Counted from the first letter of the stretch, positions 7,496 to 14,428 are shown. The stretch: 16,273 bases of DNA from Candidatus Abyssobacteria bacterium SURF_5 (GCA_003598085.1 QZKU01000015.1:1-16273); one strand, 5' to 3'. The notes: a model not told the origin generated them from the letters alone. Program-made: numbers and translations.

Positions 7496-9850
7496 TTACG
7501 CCTTTCTTATCTTGCCCGGTGTTTCACGGTAACAAAGCAAGCCGCTGACGGGGTCCTTGCCCGCGTCCAGCAACTGATACGCGTTCACGCCCTTGTTGCG
7601 AAGGAATTGATCGTAGGCGCTGTGGCCGAAGCCCAGAGGAAACAGCACCACGCCCTCGCGCACGTCAGCGGAACAATGGATGCGCACGCTCACTTTTCCG
7701 CGCGGCGACTCCAAGACCACCCTGTCTCCCTCCTCGAGCCGCTTGTAGATCGCGGTGAGCGGATTGATCCGCACGGAGAGTTCCTCTTTCAGCAAAACGT
7801 TGTCGTGCACCTGCTTGAGCAGGAAAGGAGGTGTGCCCTGGCCGGCGCCGGCAACAATTACCAACTCCTCCGGCATGATGAGCAGATCGAAGCCTTCCGG
7901 CGGCAACGCCGGCGCCACATAATGCGGCTGGCATTCGATGTCGCCGCTGAAAGGAAGCGTCGCCTGCAGCGTCTTGCTGTAGAACTCGAATTTGCCGGTC
8001 GGGGTTCGTGTCTTGATCGCATGGTCGACGGGCGGCTCGAACCAGCACCCGTTCTTGTACAGAGCCCGCCAGAAAACGGAAAAAGTCGGATATCGCTCAT
8101 GCAGAGATTTCGCCGCGCCGGTCGACTCCGCCTCCGGGTCATTCACCTTTCCGCGCCCGGCCTCATAAATCGATTCGGCGCGCCCCTTGAGAATCTCGGC
8201 AAATGAATTCCACGGGAATGATTCCGCCACCGATCCGCCAAGCGCATGGGCGACCTGGATGACGATGTCGCCCGCGCCCATCGTGTCGAACAGGGGATTT
8301 GAAAGCGGGCGGCTCAGATTGTAAACCGGCTGCGGGAAGCCCTCGATGCCGATTTGATCGTCCCATCTCTCGAACGGCGCAGGCAGGGGAAGAATCAGGT
8401 CCGCGCGCGTGGCGCTCTCGTCCATGTACGTCGACAGGCTGACGATATACGGGACTTTTACAAAGAGATCCGAATGCCGCTCCGGCAGGACATAGTGCGG
8501 GTTCGTCTCGTGTATCAGCAGCATCTCGATCTGGCGCGCGTCGATGTCGTGAATCAAAGAGTGCGTCAGCGGGTAGCGCGAGCTGTCGGCGCCGTCGCAC
8601 CGGGCCAGCCGAAGTCCGCGCTCGGCCTCCGCATCCTTCTTCACCGGCGGGAGTGATTCGAACGGCGGTTGCCCCTGGTGGACAAAGCCGCCGGCCTTGT
8701 CCATGTTGCCCACAAGCGCATTGAGGCTGTGGATCGCCATCAGCGCGTACATATCCGGCCATCGGTCGCCGCGACCTCCGCCGCCAACGGCTATGGCAGG
8801 CTGCAGCGAAGCGAATCGATGCGCAAGCTTCTCGATTTCTCGCGCGGGAACTTTCGTAATCTTTTCAACCGCCTGCGGCGAGTATCTCGCCATCACGTTC
8901 GATTCGAATCCCGCACGCAGGTTTCCGCTGATGTCCTTCCAATCCTTGAAGCCGAAACAGCGGTGCTCGATAAACGGCCTGTCATGCAGCCGGTCGCGGA
9001 TCAGAACATGCGCAATTCCGAGCGCAAGCGCGGCCTCCGTTCCGGGATAAATCGGAATCCAGCGGTCAGCCTGGTTCGCGGTGCTCGAGAGGTTCGGCTC
9101 GATCTGAATGATTTCCGGCCGTTTCCCCTCAGGATGGTGCATCCAGCCCGAATACGCGTGCAACATCCGCCCGAACGAGCCCCACCCCTCGAAGAGGCTG
9201 CATCCAAAACTGAGGATGCAGCGGCTGTTTTCTATGTCGTAAGCGACGGCGTTCGTGCCGTGCATGATTCCGTACATGACTTCGGCGCCGTCCGCCGGCG
9301 AATAGGCATGAATGAAATTGGGCGAGCCGACCGACTCCAAAAACCGCTCGAGAAGCTGATTGACGGTGCTGTTGTCATTGCGCGAGATGCAGGCGAGCGC
9401 ATGCGATTTCTCCGAGGCGCGCAGTACGGATATCCTTCCGGCAAGCTCTCGTATCGCCTCTTGCCAGGAGATCTTCTCCAATGATGCGCCCCGTGCGGCG
9501 CGTCTCAATGGAGTTTCAATCCTGGAAGGGCCATACACCATTTGCAGCGATGCGACACCGAGCGGGCAGAGCGACCCGCGGTTGACGGGATGATCGGCGT
9601 TTCCATCCACCCGAACCAGCCGGTCGTTCACCTTGCGCACGGAGACGCCGCAGCCGGCGCCGCACATCCTGCAGACGCTGTTTTCCCGCGACGGATCGCC
9701 CGGCAGCGGAGTCGGCACCCACGACCAGTTCTGCGTCCAGAACGCGACGTCGCGCAGAAGGTACCACGGCGCCGGCGACAGCATCAGCCCCATCGCCGCC
9801 CCTCCTGCGACCGACATCCCCATCATGAATTTTCGTCTGTCGATTTCCAC
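7496..9850 (-). CDS. qrcB: QrcB, molybdopterin-oxidoreductase-family subunit
   Basis: This is the large periplasmic subunit of Qrc, 784 residues. The N-terminus DRRKFMMG followed by a hydrophobic stretch is a Tat signal. C60, C63, C67 and C95 form the N-terminal Fe-S site of the DMSO-reductase family. In characterised Desulfovibrio Qrc this subunit contains no molybdenum cofactor and acts as a scaffold. Consistent with that, I see no obvious Cys or SeCys ligand in the segment HAYSPADGAEVMYG, where family enzymes usually place it. The start is a GTG, supported by AAAGG 8 nt upstream; the next ATG (residue 9) would remove the twin arginines. It lies 35 bp after qrcA. Confidence 0.9.
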   Translation of the reverse strand: MEIDRRKFMMGMSVAGGAAMGLMLSPAPWYLLRDVAFWTQNWSWVPTPLPGDPSRENSVCRMCGAGCGVSVRKVNDRLVRVDGNADHPVNRGSLCPLGVASLQMVYGPSRIETPLRRAARGASLEKISWQEAIRELAGRISVLRASEKSHALACISRNDNSTVNQLLERFLESVGSPNFIHAYSPADGAEVMYGIMHGTNAVAYDIENSRCILSFGCSLFEGWGSFGRMLHAYSGWMHHPEGKRPEIIQIEPNLSSTANQADRWIPIYPGTEAALALGIAHVLIRDRLHDRPFIEHRCFGFKDWKDISGNLRAGFESNVMARYSPQAVEKITKVPAREIEKLAHRFASLQPAIAVGGGGRGDRWPDMYALMAIHSLNALVGNMDKAGGFVHQGQPPFESLPPVKKDAEAERGLRLARCDGADSSRYPLTHSLIHDIDARQIEMLLIHETNPHYVLPERHSDLFVKVPYIVSLSTYMDESATRADLILPLPAPFERWDDQIGIEGFPQPVYNLSRPLSNPLFDTMGAGDIVIQVAHALGGSVAESFPWNSFAEILKGRAESIYEAGRGKVNDPEAESTGAAKSLHERYPTFSVFWRALYKNGCWFEPPVDHAIKTRTPTGKFEFYSKTLQATLPFSGDIECQPHYVAPALPPEGFDLLIMPEELVIVAGAGQGTPPFLLKQVHDNVLLKEELSVRINPLTAIYKRLEEGDRVVLESPRGKVSVRIHCSADVREGVVLFPLGFGHSAYDQFLRNKGVNAYQLLDAGKDPVSGLLCYRETPGKIRKA

Positions 9851-9885
9851 GTCTATTTCCTTTGCCGCTCCAACGTCACGCCGAC

Positions 9886-10524
9886 CTATTTATGACAAAT
9901 GAAACATGCAGTGCTCGTCCCGCGCGCGCGGTGGCACGAGGCGCATTCGTCCATCCGCATCGTCCCCCACACCTTCTTCCCTTTTTCACTCATGATGGTG
10001 AACGCGTTCAATGGGACGCGCGAATCGTACATGACGTAGCTGTAGTTCGTGATCCGGTTCGAATGGTACTCGGTAACGTCGGAATAGCCCTGCGGGCCGT
10101 GGCACGTCTGGCATGAGATGCTCGCCATCCGAACGTGCGAGGAATGCGAGAACGAGACGCATTCGGGCTGCCGGTTGTAAATCGCCCATTTCGGCTCGCG
10201 GTTCCTCTTCACGTATTCGTTGACGAACCTGATCTCCGCCGGCGTTGTCCCTATCGGCTCCTCGTGGCAGTCCGCGCAGATTTCCAGCGCCGGCAAACCC
10301 GCCCAGCTTCCGTCCTCGTGGAAGAAGTGGCAGGTGTCGCACGCCAGACCCAGCTTCTCCACGTGCAGAGGATGATTATCATCAACCGGCTGCATCCGCG
10401 TCTCATAACTCAGCTTCGGCAACACCAGCCAGCCAAGCACAAGAAACGCGACGAAGCCTGCGAGCACCAGGGCGGCCGCCATTCCGAACGTCTTCTGCGC
10501 ATCTGTCAGGTTTCTCACGTGCAT
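9886..10524 (-). CDS. qrcA: QrcA, membrane-anchored multihaem cytochrome c
   Basis: This is the cytochrome subunit that receives electrons from periplasmic cytochrome c3 in the Qrc complex. It has 212 residues: one N-terminal transmembrane anchor (about 13-36), then a periplasmic domain with five CXXCH sites (C62, C83, C138, C194, C207). Desulfovibrio QrcA is reported as hexahaem. Here only five canonical sites are present, plus a lone C122 inside CVSFSHSSH. The ATG at 10524 has AAAGGTG 8 nt upstream, and the preceding open frame has no signal sequence, so the longer reading is rejected. It is the first gene of the nine-gene operon, with a predicted 22-nt leader from a sigma54-type promoter. 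Confidence 0.9.
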   Translation of the reverse strand: MHVRNLTDAQKTFGMAAALVLAGFVAFLVLGWLVLPKLSYETRMQPVDDNHPLHVEKLGLACDTCHFFHEDGSWAGLPALEICADCHEEPIGTTPAEIRFVNEYVKRNREPKWAIYNRQPECVSFSHSSHVRMASISCQTCHGPQGYSDVTEYHSNRITNYSYVMYDSRVPLNAFTIMSEKGKKVWGTMRMDECASCHRARGTSTACFICHK

Positions 10525-10556
10525 ATGGTATTCACCTTTCGTCGCAGTATATGTTC

Positions 10557-10572
10557 GGCAAAAACTGTGCCA
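10557..10572 (-). promoter_or_regulatory. Sigma54 (-24/-12) promoter for the qrc-tmc operon
   Basis: On the minus strand the sequence is TGGCAC-AGTTT-TTGCC, a near-perfect match to the sigma54 consensus TGGCAC-N5-TTGCW with the exact 12-bp GG-to-GC spacing. The predicted start is near 10546, giving a 22-nt leader that holds the qrcA ribosome binding site. This is strong evidence that the operon needs RpoN and an enhancer-binding activator. Confidence 0.85.
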
Positions 10573-10675
10573 TCGATGCGCGCAAGGTGACAAGCGACTG
10601 CAAATCACACGATATTGCTAGCAAAACAATGGAATGCCGCACTGCGTCATACATTCTTTCCGCCTGCATTCGCAT

Positions 10676-10731
10676 CGTTGCCGTGGCGTGTTCTCCGGCA
10701 ACGCGACGTTGCATGCAACGAAACCTGCAAC
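10676..10731. promoter_or_regulatory. Putative shared enhancer with GTTGC/GCAAC half-sites
   Basis: Five GTTGC or GCAAC half-sites fall in 55 bp. CGTTGCC (10676-10682) and GGCAACG (10697-10703) form an inverted pair. CGTTGCATGCAACG (10707-10720) is a perfect 14-bp palindrome, and a further GCAAC lies at 10727-10731. The cluster is 130-185 bp upstream of the predicted qrcA start and 138-193 bp upstream of the predicted start of the divergent gene, a normal position for a sigma54 activator site. The same half-sites occur before the activator gene at 14309-14416. Confidence 0.7.
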
Positions 10732-10842
10732 GAGAAGGCCGCCTCAGAAGGCCGGCGAAAAAGAGAGACGCACATCGAACGCTTCAAATGAATATACGGC
10801 ATTTTCCGGTTCCGCTCGTGCGCGCCGGCGACTGAAAACGCT

Positions 10843-10858
10843 TGGCATAGTTATTGCC
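10843..10858 (+). promoter_or_regulatory. Sigma54 (-24/-12) promoter for the NifX/DUF1847-UspA operon
   Basis: The sequence TGGCAT-AGTTA-TTGCC starts at 10843 and keeps the exact 12-bp GG-to-GC spacing (GG at 10844-10845, GC at 10856-10857). The predicted start is near 10869, about 60 nt before the GTG start codon at 10929. It points away from the qrc promoter, and the two share the enhancer cluster between them. Confidence 0.75.
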
Positions 10859-10928
10859 CTGATATGTCATCGCCAAAATGCGTGGATGCGTAACGGCGGC
10901 ATCTTTGAATCGACTGAGGGAATCAATT

Positions 10929-11873
10929 GTGAAGGTGGCTGTTCCTCTTTTCGGGACGCGGGTTTCGCCCCGATGGTCCTATTCGCAGAACACGTTGCTC
11001 GTTCATCTCGCCGACGACCGCGAGGTCTCGAGGAGAATGATCGATACCTCCGGCTTGAGCGAGGAAGAACGGCTTTCCCAACTCGTTGACCTCGAGGTCG
11101 ACCTCTTCGTCTGCGGCGCGATCGAAGAGGAATACATCGACCTCGCGGGCTCCTACGGACTGCAGGTTGTCCATAACGTTGCAGCCGAGGCCGATGAAGT
11201 CGTTGCAGCCGCGCTGCGCGGCAAGTTGCACAGTGGATTCGGGCTGGACGGCGATATGGCCGAAGACGCCGCCCAAGCGGGCAAGCTCCTGGCGCGAGTG
11301 CGCCCGAAGATCGATTGCGTCGAGTGCGCCGACCGCGTATGCCTGAAGGGGGCAAACTGCACCAGCGAATTCGGAGATGTTTTCCCGGTCGAAAAATACG
11401 CGAAGCTGCATCATTCGATGGAGGTGACCGCGGATATCGCGGCTGAGAATCATCGCAGACTGTGCCGTGTCGCCGAATTCATCTACTATTGCCTCGGGAT
11501 GGAATACAAACATGTGGGCATTGCGTTCTGTGTCGAGATGTTCCAGGAGACCGAAATACTCACGCGCCTGATGCGCCGGTTCTTCAAGGTGAGTCCCGTC
11601 TGTTGCAAGGTCGGCGGCTATATGAAGCCGGACTTCTATACATCCTCGAACGGCGTCGCCTGCAATCCGATCGGGCAGGCGCGCGTTTTAAACGGGATCG
11701 AGACTGATATCAACGCCCTCGTGGGCTTGTGCGTCGGCTGCGACCTCATCTTCACGCGGTACAGCAAAGCGCCGGCATCAACGTTATTCGTCAAGGATAA
11801 ATCTCTGGCCAACAACCCCGTGAGCGCCCTGTACTCCAAGTACTACATCGACGAGATATTGAAGGAGCTGTGA
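10929..11873 (+). CDS. NifX-like domain fused to DUF1847 metal-binding protein
   Basis: This is a 314-residue, two-part protein with no signal peptide. Residues 1-105 (MKVAVPLFGTRVSPR...) resemble the dinitrogenase iron-molybdenum cofactor fold (NifX/NifB-tail/NafY). Residues 125-314 resemble DUF1847, a Cys-rich putative metal-binding family: C130-x2-C-x4-C138-x5-C144, then C201, C225-C226, C245 and C268-x2-C271. No reaction is known to me for DUF1847. The start is the GTG at 10929, where GAGGG lies about 8 nt upstream and the NifX-like domain begins directly; an in-frame ATG at 10878 has no comparable support. It is divergent from qrcA with a sigma54-type promoter, and a UspA-like gene follows 33 bp later. 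A metal or redox-related role alongside the electron-transfer operon is inference. Confidence 0.8.
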   Translation: MKVAVPLFGTRVSPRWSYSQNTLLVHLADDREVSRRMIDTSGLSEEERLSQLVDLEVDLFVCGAIEEEYIDLAGSYGLQVVHNVAAEADEVVAAALRGKLHSGFGLDGDMAEDAAQAGKLLARVRPKIDCVECADRVCLKGANCTSEFGDVFPVEKYAKLHHSMEVTADIAAENHRRLCRVAEFIYYCLGMEYKHVGIAFCVEMFQETEILTRLMRRFFKVSPVCCKVGGYMKPDFYTSSNGVACNPIGQARVLNGIETDINALVGLCVGCDLIFTRYSKAPASTLFVKDKSLANNPVSALYSKYYIDEILKEL

Positions 11874-11906
11874 GCGCGCAAGACAGGATCCGGAAGGAGG
11901 ATTCTT

Positions 11907-12467
11907 ATGACGACCGTAGGATTGGACAGCGTCGGGCTCTGCGCCCATTTCTCGGAAAAAGGCGATTGGGCATTTGACTTTGCGTTCGCGCTGGCGCAAA
12001 AGAACAAGTGTCAGTTGAACATTTTCTACTTCCTCAGATCTCCGTACGAAAGATATTCCGAACCGCCCAACCAAGGAAGAAAACTGGATGATCAAATCCT
12101 CATCGCAACCGACCGAAAGCTCCGGGAATACTACGACAAATGCCTGGGCGAGTACGTCGACGTCGGCTTCAAGGTCTGCGAGGAGAGCAGGCACGCGAAG
12201 GAACTGAGGACGTGCCTGATGCATCGCGAGTATCAGTTGCTGATCATTCCTCACCTGGAGAAAGGCATCACGTTCGGCAATATCCCGATCGAGGAATTCG
12301 CGTACCGGTTCACCGCGCCGGTCGTGCTGGTGGGACCCGACAGGCCGAACCAGTACCATCTGAATCCGTCGGCAACCCTGCTGGCCGACAAGCTGGGCCT
12401 GAGCCAGGACGATTTCCACGAGATCTATCTCGATGAGATCGGGAAAGCCCCGGCCGCTTTGTCGTAA
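11907..12467 (+). CDS. UspA-like (universal stress protein fold) protein
   Basis: This 186-residue soluble protein shows an alternating beta/alpha pattern. An early strand-helix (VGLDSVGLCAHFSEKGDWAFDFAFALA), LNIFYFLRSPYER, YQLLIIPH and APVVLVGP match the order of elements in the universal stress protein fold, and the ending lies about where UspA domains end. The usual nucleotide-binding G-x2-G-x9-G(S/T) signature is not clear, so ATP binding is doubtful. A strong GGAGG is 7 nt before the ATG. It is 33 bp after the NifX/DUF1847 gene and probably co-transcribed with it. Homology is judged by pattern only. Confidence 0.65.
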   Translation: MTTVGLDSVGLCAHFSEKGDWAFDFAFALAQKNKCQLNIFYFLRSPYERYSEPPNQGRKLDDQILIATDRKLREYYDKCLGEYVDVGFKVCEESRHAKELRTCLMHREYQLLIIPHLEKGITFGNIPIEEFAYRFTAPVVLVGPDRPNQYHLNPSATLLADKLGLSQDDFHEIYLDEIGKAPAALS

Positions 12468-12507
12468 TCGGAGCACAGTCCCACGAGTTGCAAGGGGCTT
12501 CTCCCAG

Positions 12508-12546
12508 CCTTTATCCCCCCTTTATCAAAGGGGGACCAAAGGGGTG
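12508..12546. repeat. CCCCCTTT...AAAGGGGG repeat, copy 1
   Basis: CCCCCTTT-ATC-AAAGGGGG (12516-12534) is a perfect 8-bp inverted repeat followed by ACCAAAGGGG. A second copy lies at 12631-12669. The type resembles a repeat common in environmental bacterial genomes. Sitting between two convergent genes, it may act as a two-way transcription stop, although no T-run follows. Confidence 0.7.
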
Positions 12547-12587
12547 CCATCCAGGAGCGCGGAACAAAACAATGATTCCCGATGGAG

Positions 12588-12607
12588 GGGCACGGCGGGC
12601 CGTGCCC
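12588..12607. repeat. GC-rich hairpin between the two repeat copies
   Basis: GGGCACGG and CCGTGCCC form an 8-bp stem around CGGG. A smaller stem (GGCGT/ACGCC, 12613-12626) follows. Both are non-coding and could help terminate the converging transcripts of the UspA-like gene and the activator gene. Confidence 0.6.
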
Positions 12608-12630
12608 GAAAAGGCGTGGCGACGCCAGAA

Positions 12631-12669
12631 GTTTCCCCCTTTATCAAAGGGGTACTGAGGGGGAATTTA
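12631..12669. repeat. CCCCCTTT...AAAGGGG repeat, copy 2
   Basis: This is a second copy of the 12508-12546 element: CCCCCTTT-ATC-AAAGGGG (12635-12652), then TACTGAGGGGGAATTT. The two copies are in the same orientation about 120 bp apart. Confidence 0.7.
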
Positions 12670-12689
12670 CATGCGGCACAGGTGGTCGG

Positions 12690-12832
12690 CGTTCTCTGCG
12701 CCTTTGCGGTGAAAAAAGCCAGTCAAGACGGCGAGGGCTCTTCGTGCCTCCGGGCCTTCGTGGTTAATCTTTAATCCAAAACATGTCTCAGACCCCGATC
12801 CGGGATCCAAAATTGAAAATCCAAAATCCTCT
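12690..12832. other. Non-coding stretch with word-like repeats
   Basis: This stretch holds ctctgcgcctttgcggtg (12694-12711), ttcgtgcctccgggccttcg (12741-12760) with tggttaatc after it, and a tandem of atccaaaattg/aaaatccaaaatcc (about 12807-12831). These are degenerate intergenic repeats related in style to those at 103-175 and 14533-14549. I see no real gene in 12468-12844; the ORFs there are repeat-derived. Confidence 0.5.
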
Positions 12833-12844
12833 GGCGCTCCCCTT

Positions 12845-14185
12845 CTACTCTATCCCGTACTTCTCCATTTTCCGCCACAGCGTCGCCCGGTGCATTCCCA
12901 GCTCTTCCGCCGTTTTCACGCGGTTCCCTTCATTCCGCGCGAGCGCCTCGCGAATGATCGATTCCTCCGAGCTGCTGCCATGGCACAAACGGGAGGCGCC
13001 GTTCTCCTTCTTCTGCGCCGCCTCCAGTATCCGGTCGGGCAGATGCTCGAGCCCGATCACGTTCTTCCTGCAAATGACGAATGCGTGCTCGATCGCGTTC
13101 TCGAGCTCGCGTACGTTCCCGGGAAAATCGTAGCGCCGCAGAAGATTCAGGACTTCTGTCGTTACTCCCTGGATATCCTTCTTTCGTTTCGATCGAAACT
13201 TCTCCACGAAATAATCGATCAATAGCGGAAGATCCTCGAGCCGCTCCCGCAACGGAGGAATCTGGATATTGATCACATTGATGCGGTAGAAAAGGTCCTC
13301 GCGAAATGCCGATTGCTCGACCATCTGCTTGAGGTCCCTGTTCGATGAGGTGATGATGCGGGCGTCCGTCTGCAGCATCCGCGTCGAGCCCAGCGGCTGA
13401 TATTCGCCATTGTTCAGCACCCTGAGCAGCTTCACCTGCAGAGACAACGGCATATCGCCGATCTCGTCCAACAACAGTGTGCCGCCTTGCGCCATGTAGA
13501 ACAGGCCGGGCTTGTCCCGCTTCGCGTCGGTGAATGCGCCGCGCACATAGCCGAAGAGTTCCGACTCGAGCAGCGTCTCGGGAAGAGCGGCGCAATTGAT
13601 GCGGATATACGATTTATGTTTGCGGGGACTCAGGTCGTGCAACGCCTGCGCCAGCAGTTCCTTGCCCGACCCGCTCGGCCCCTGGATGAGCACATTGCAT
13701 TCCGACTCGGCGATCTCCGGCAGCAGCTTGAAGATCCGCTGCATCTTCTCGTTGCAGCTCACCAGGTTCTCGAACCGGTTGATCTTCGACACCTGGTCCT
13801 GCAGATTCTCGATCTCCGACAGGTCCCGGAAAAACTCGACCGCGCCGATGCAGGTCTTCTTCTCGTTGCGAAGAACCGTGGTGCTCACGCTGATCGGCAC
13901 CTTGCGCCCGTCGCGCGTCACAATCGTTACCCGTACATTCGTGATCGGCTTTCCGTTCTGCAACGTGTTGCGAAGCGCGCAACCCGTCTGGCACAGGTCG
14001 GTCCGGAAAATGTCGAAACAGAATTTGCCGATGGCCTCCTCTCGCCTGAACCCCGAAATCTCCTCGGCCGCCCGATTAAAAGAAGTGATCCGACACTCGT
14101 GATCGGTCGTGAATACGCCGTCGGTGATGCTGTCGAAGATGATTGCTGAAATGTCCTTCTGGTCCTGCAATGAATCGTTTGCCAT
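12845..14185 (-). CDS. PAS-AAA+-Fis sigma54-dependent transcriptional activator
   Basis: This 446-residue enhancer-binding protein works with RpoN. It has an N-terminal PAS domain (about 10-125), an AAA+ sigma54-interaction domain (about 140-375) and a C-terminal Fis-type helix-turn-helix (about 405-446, [20 protein letters not shown]). Walker A is GPSGSGKE (169-176) and Walker B is [12 protein letters not shown] (234-245). The sigma54-contact loop reads GAFTDA (216-221) instead of GAFTGA, a variant I believe also occurs naturally in such regulators. There is no receiver domain, so it should sense its signal directly through the PAS domain, which carries C56, C65 and C69 (CQTGC) plus C31 and C112. 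Three sigma54-type promoters with similar upstream sites lie in this window, one before this gene, so local control and autoregulation are likely. The ribosome binding site is weak (TGGAAA). Confidence 0.93.
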   Translation of the reverse strand: MANDSLQDQKDISAIIFDSITDGVFTTDHECRITSFNRAAEEISGFRREEAIGKFCFDIFRTDLCQTGCALRNTLQNGKPITNVRVTIVTRDGRKVPISVSTTVLRNEKKTCIGAVEFFRDLSEIENLQDQVSKINRFENLVSCNEKMQRIFKLLPEIAESECNVLIQGPSGSGKELLAQALHDLSPRKHKSYIRINCAALPETLLESELFGYVRGAFTDAKRDKPGLFYMAQGGTLLLDEIGDMPLSLQVKLLRVLNNGEYQPLGSTRMLQTDARIITSSNRDLKQMVEQSAFREDLFYRINVINIQIPPLRERLEDLPLLIDYFVEKFRSKRKKDIQGVTTEVLNLLRRYDFPGNVRELENAIEHAFVICRKNVIGLEHLPDRILEAAQKKENGASRLCHGSSSEESIIREALARNEGNRVKTAEELGMHRATLWRKMEKYGIE

Positions 14186-14248
14186 TGTGTTTCCATTTCT
14201 TGATCAAAAGTGGTCCCAAAACCCAGTTGCCCTCACAATAACATAAAG

Positions 14249-14264
14249 AGCACATAGCATGCCA
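14249..14264 (-). promoter_or_regulatory. Sigma54-type promoter for the activator gene
   Basis: On the minus strand, TGGCAT-GCTAT-GTGCT matches TGGCAC-N5-TTGCW with the exact 12-bp GG-to-GC spacing. The predicted start is near 14238, giving a leader of about 53 nt before the ATG at 14185. The match is a little weaker than at qrcA, but the upstream half-site cluster at the usual distance supports it. Confidence 0.65.
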
Positions 14265-14308
14265 CTTCAAGGTTTTCGCGGGTAAACGGGTCTGTAACTC
14301 CTTGATGA

Positions 14309-14428
14309 GCAACCGACAATGCAACGAAGTGGCGGGTGCGACGCGACCTGCGACAGTCGCTGAAAGGTTGCGCGCATGCAACATTTGCAACGCGATTGAA
14401 GTTGCGCCACTGCAACGCCGTCGCACCC
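14309..14428. promoter_or_regulatory. Putative enhancer of the activator gene (autoregulation)
   Basis: Seven GTTGC or GCAAC half-sites lie here: GCAAC at 14309, 14321, 14378, 14387 and 14412, and GTTGC at 14367 and 14401. Two inverted pairs share the same GTTGC-N6-GCAAC spacing (14367-14382 and 14401-14416). They lie 129-178 bp upstream of the predicted start, the same distance as the enhancer at 10676-10731 from its promoters. GGGTGCGACG (14334-14343) and CGTCGCACCC (14419-14428) form a wider 10-bp inverted repeat around the two pairs. Confidence 0.65.

Noticed and set aside
8669-9484. 271-residue plus-strand ORF opposite qrcB
   Set aside because: It is antisense to a clear 784-residue family member, has no recognisable motif and is Arg-rich, as GC-rich shadow frames usually are.
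7496-9850. Active molybdenum enzyme (formate dehydrogenase or polysulfide reductase)
   Set aside because: Gene order A-B-C-D with a multihaem first subunit fits Qrc, and no clear Cys or SeCys Mo ligand is visible; catalytic Mo is therefore not claimed.
10525-10608. N-terminal extension of qrcA
   Set aside because: The added 28 residues cross the predicted sigma54 promoter, and the ATG at 10524 has a good ribosome binding site directly before the membrane anchor.
10878-10928. N-terminal extension of the NifX/DUF1847 protein from an upstream ATG
   Set aside because: The GTG at 10929 has GAGGG at good distance and starts the domain as MKVAVPLFG; the upstream ATG lies only about 9 nt after the predicted transcription start.
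11784-12476. 230-residue minus-strand ORF opposite the UspA-like gene
   Set aside because: The plus-strand gene has a strong ribosome binding site, operon spacing and a plausible fold; the antisense frame has none of these.
12508-12669. CRISPR-like array
   Set aside because: There are only two copies, of degenerate sequence and internally palindromic, with one spacer-like gap and no cas genes nearby.
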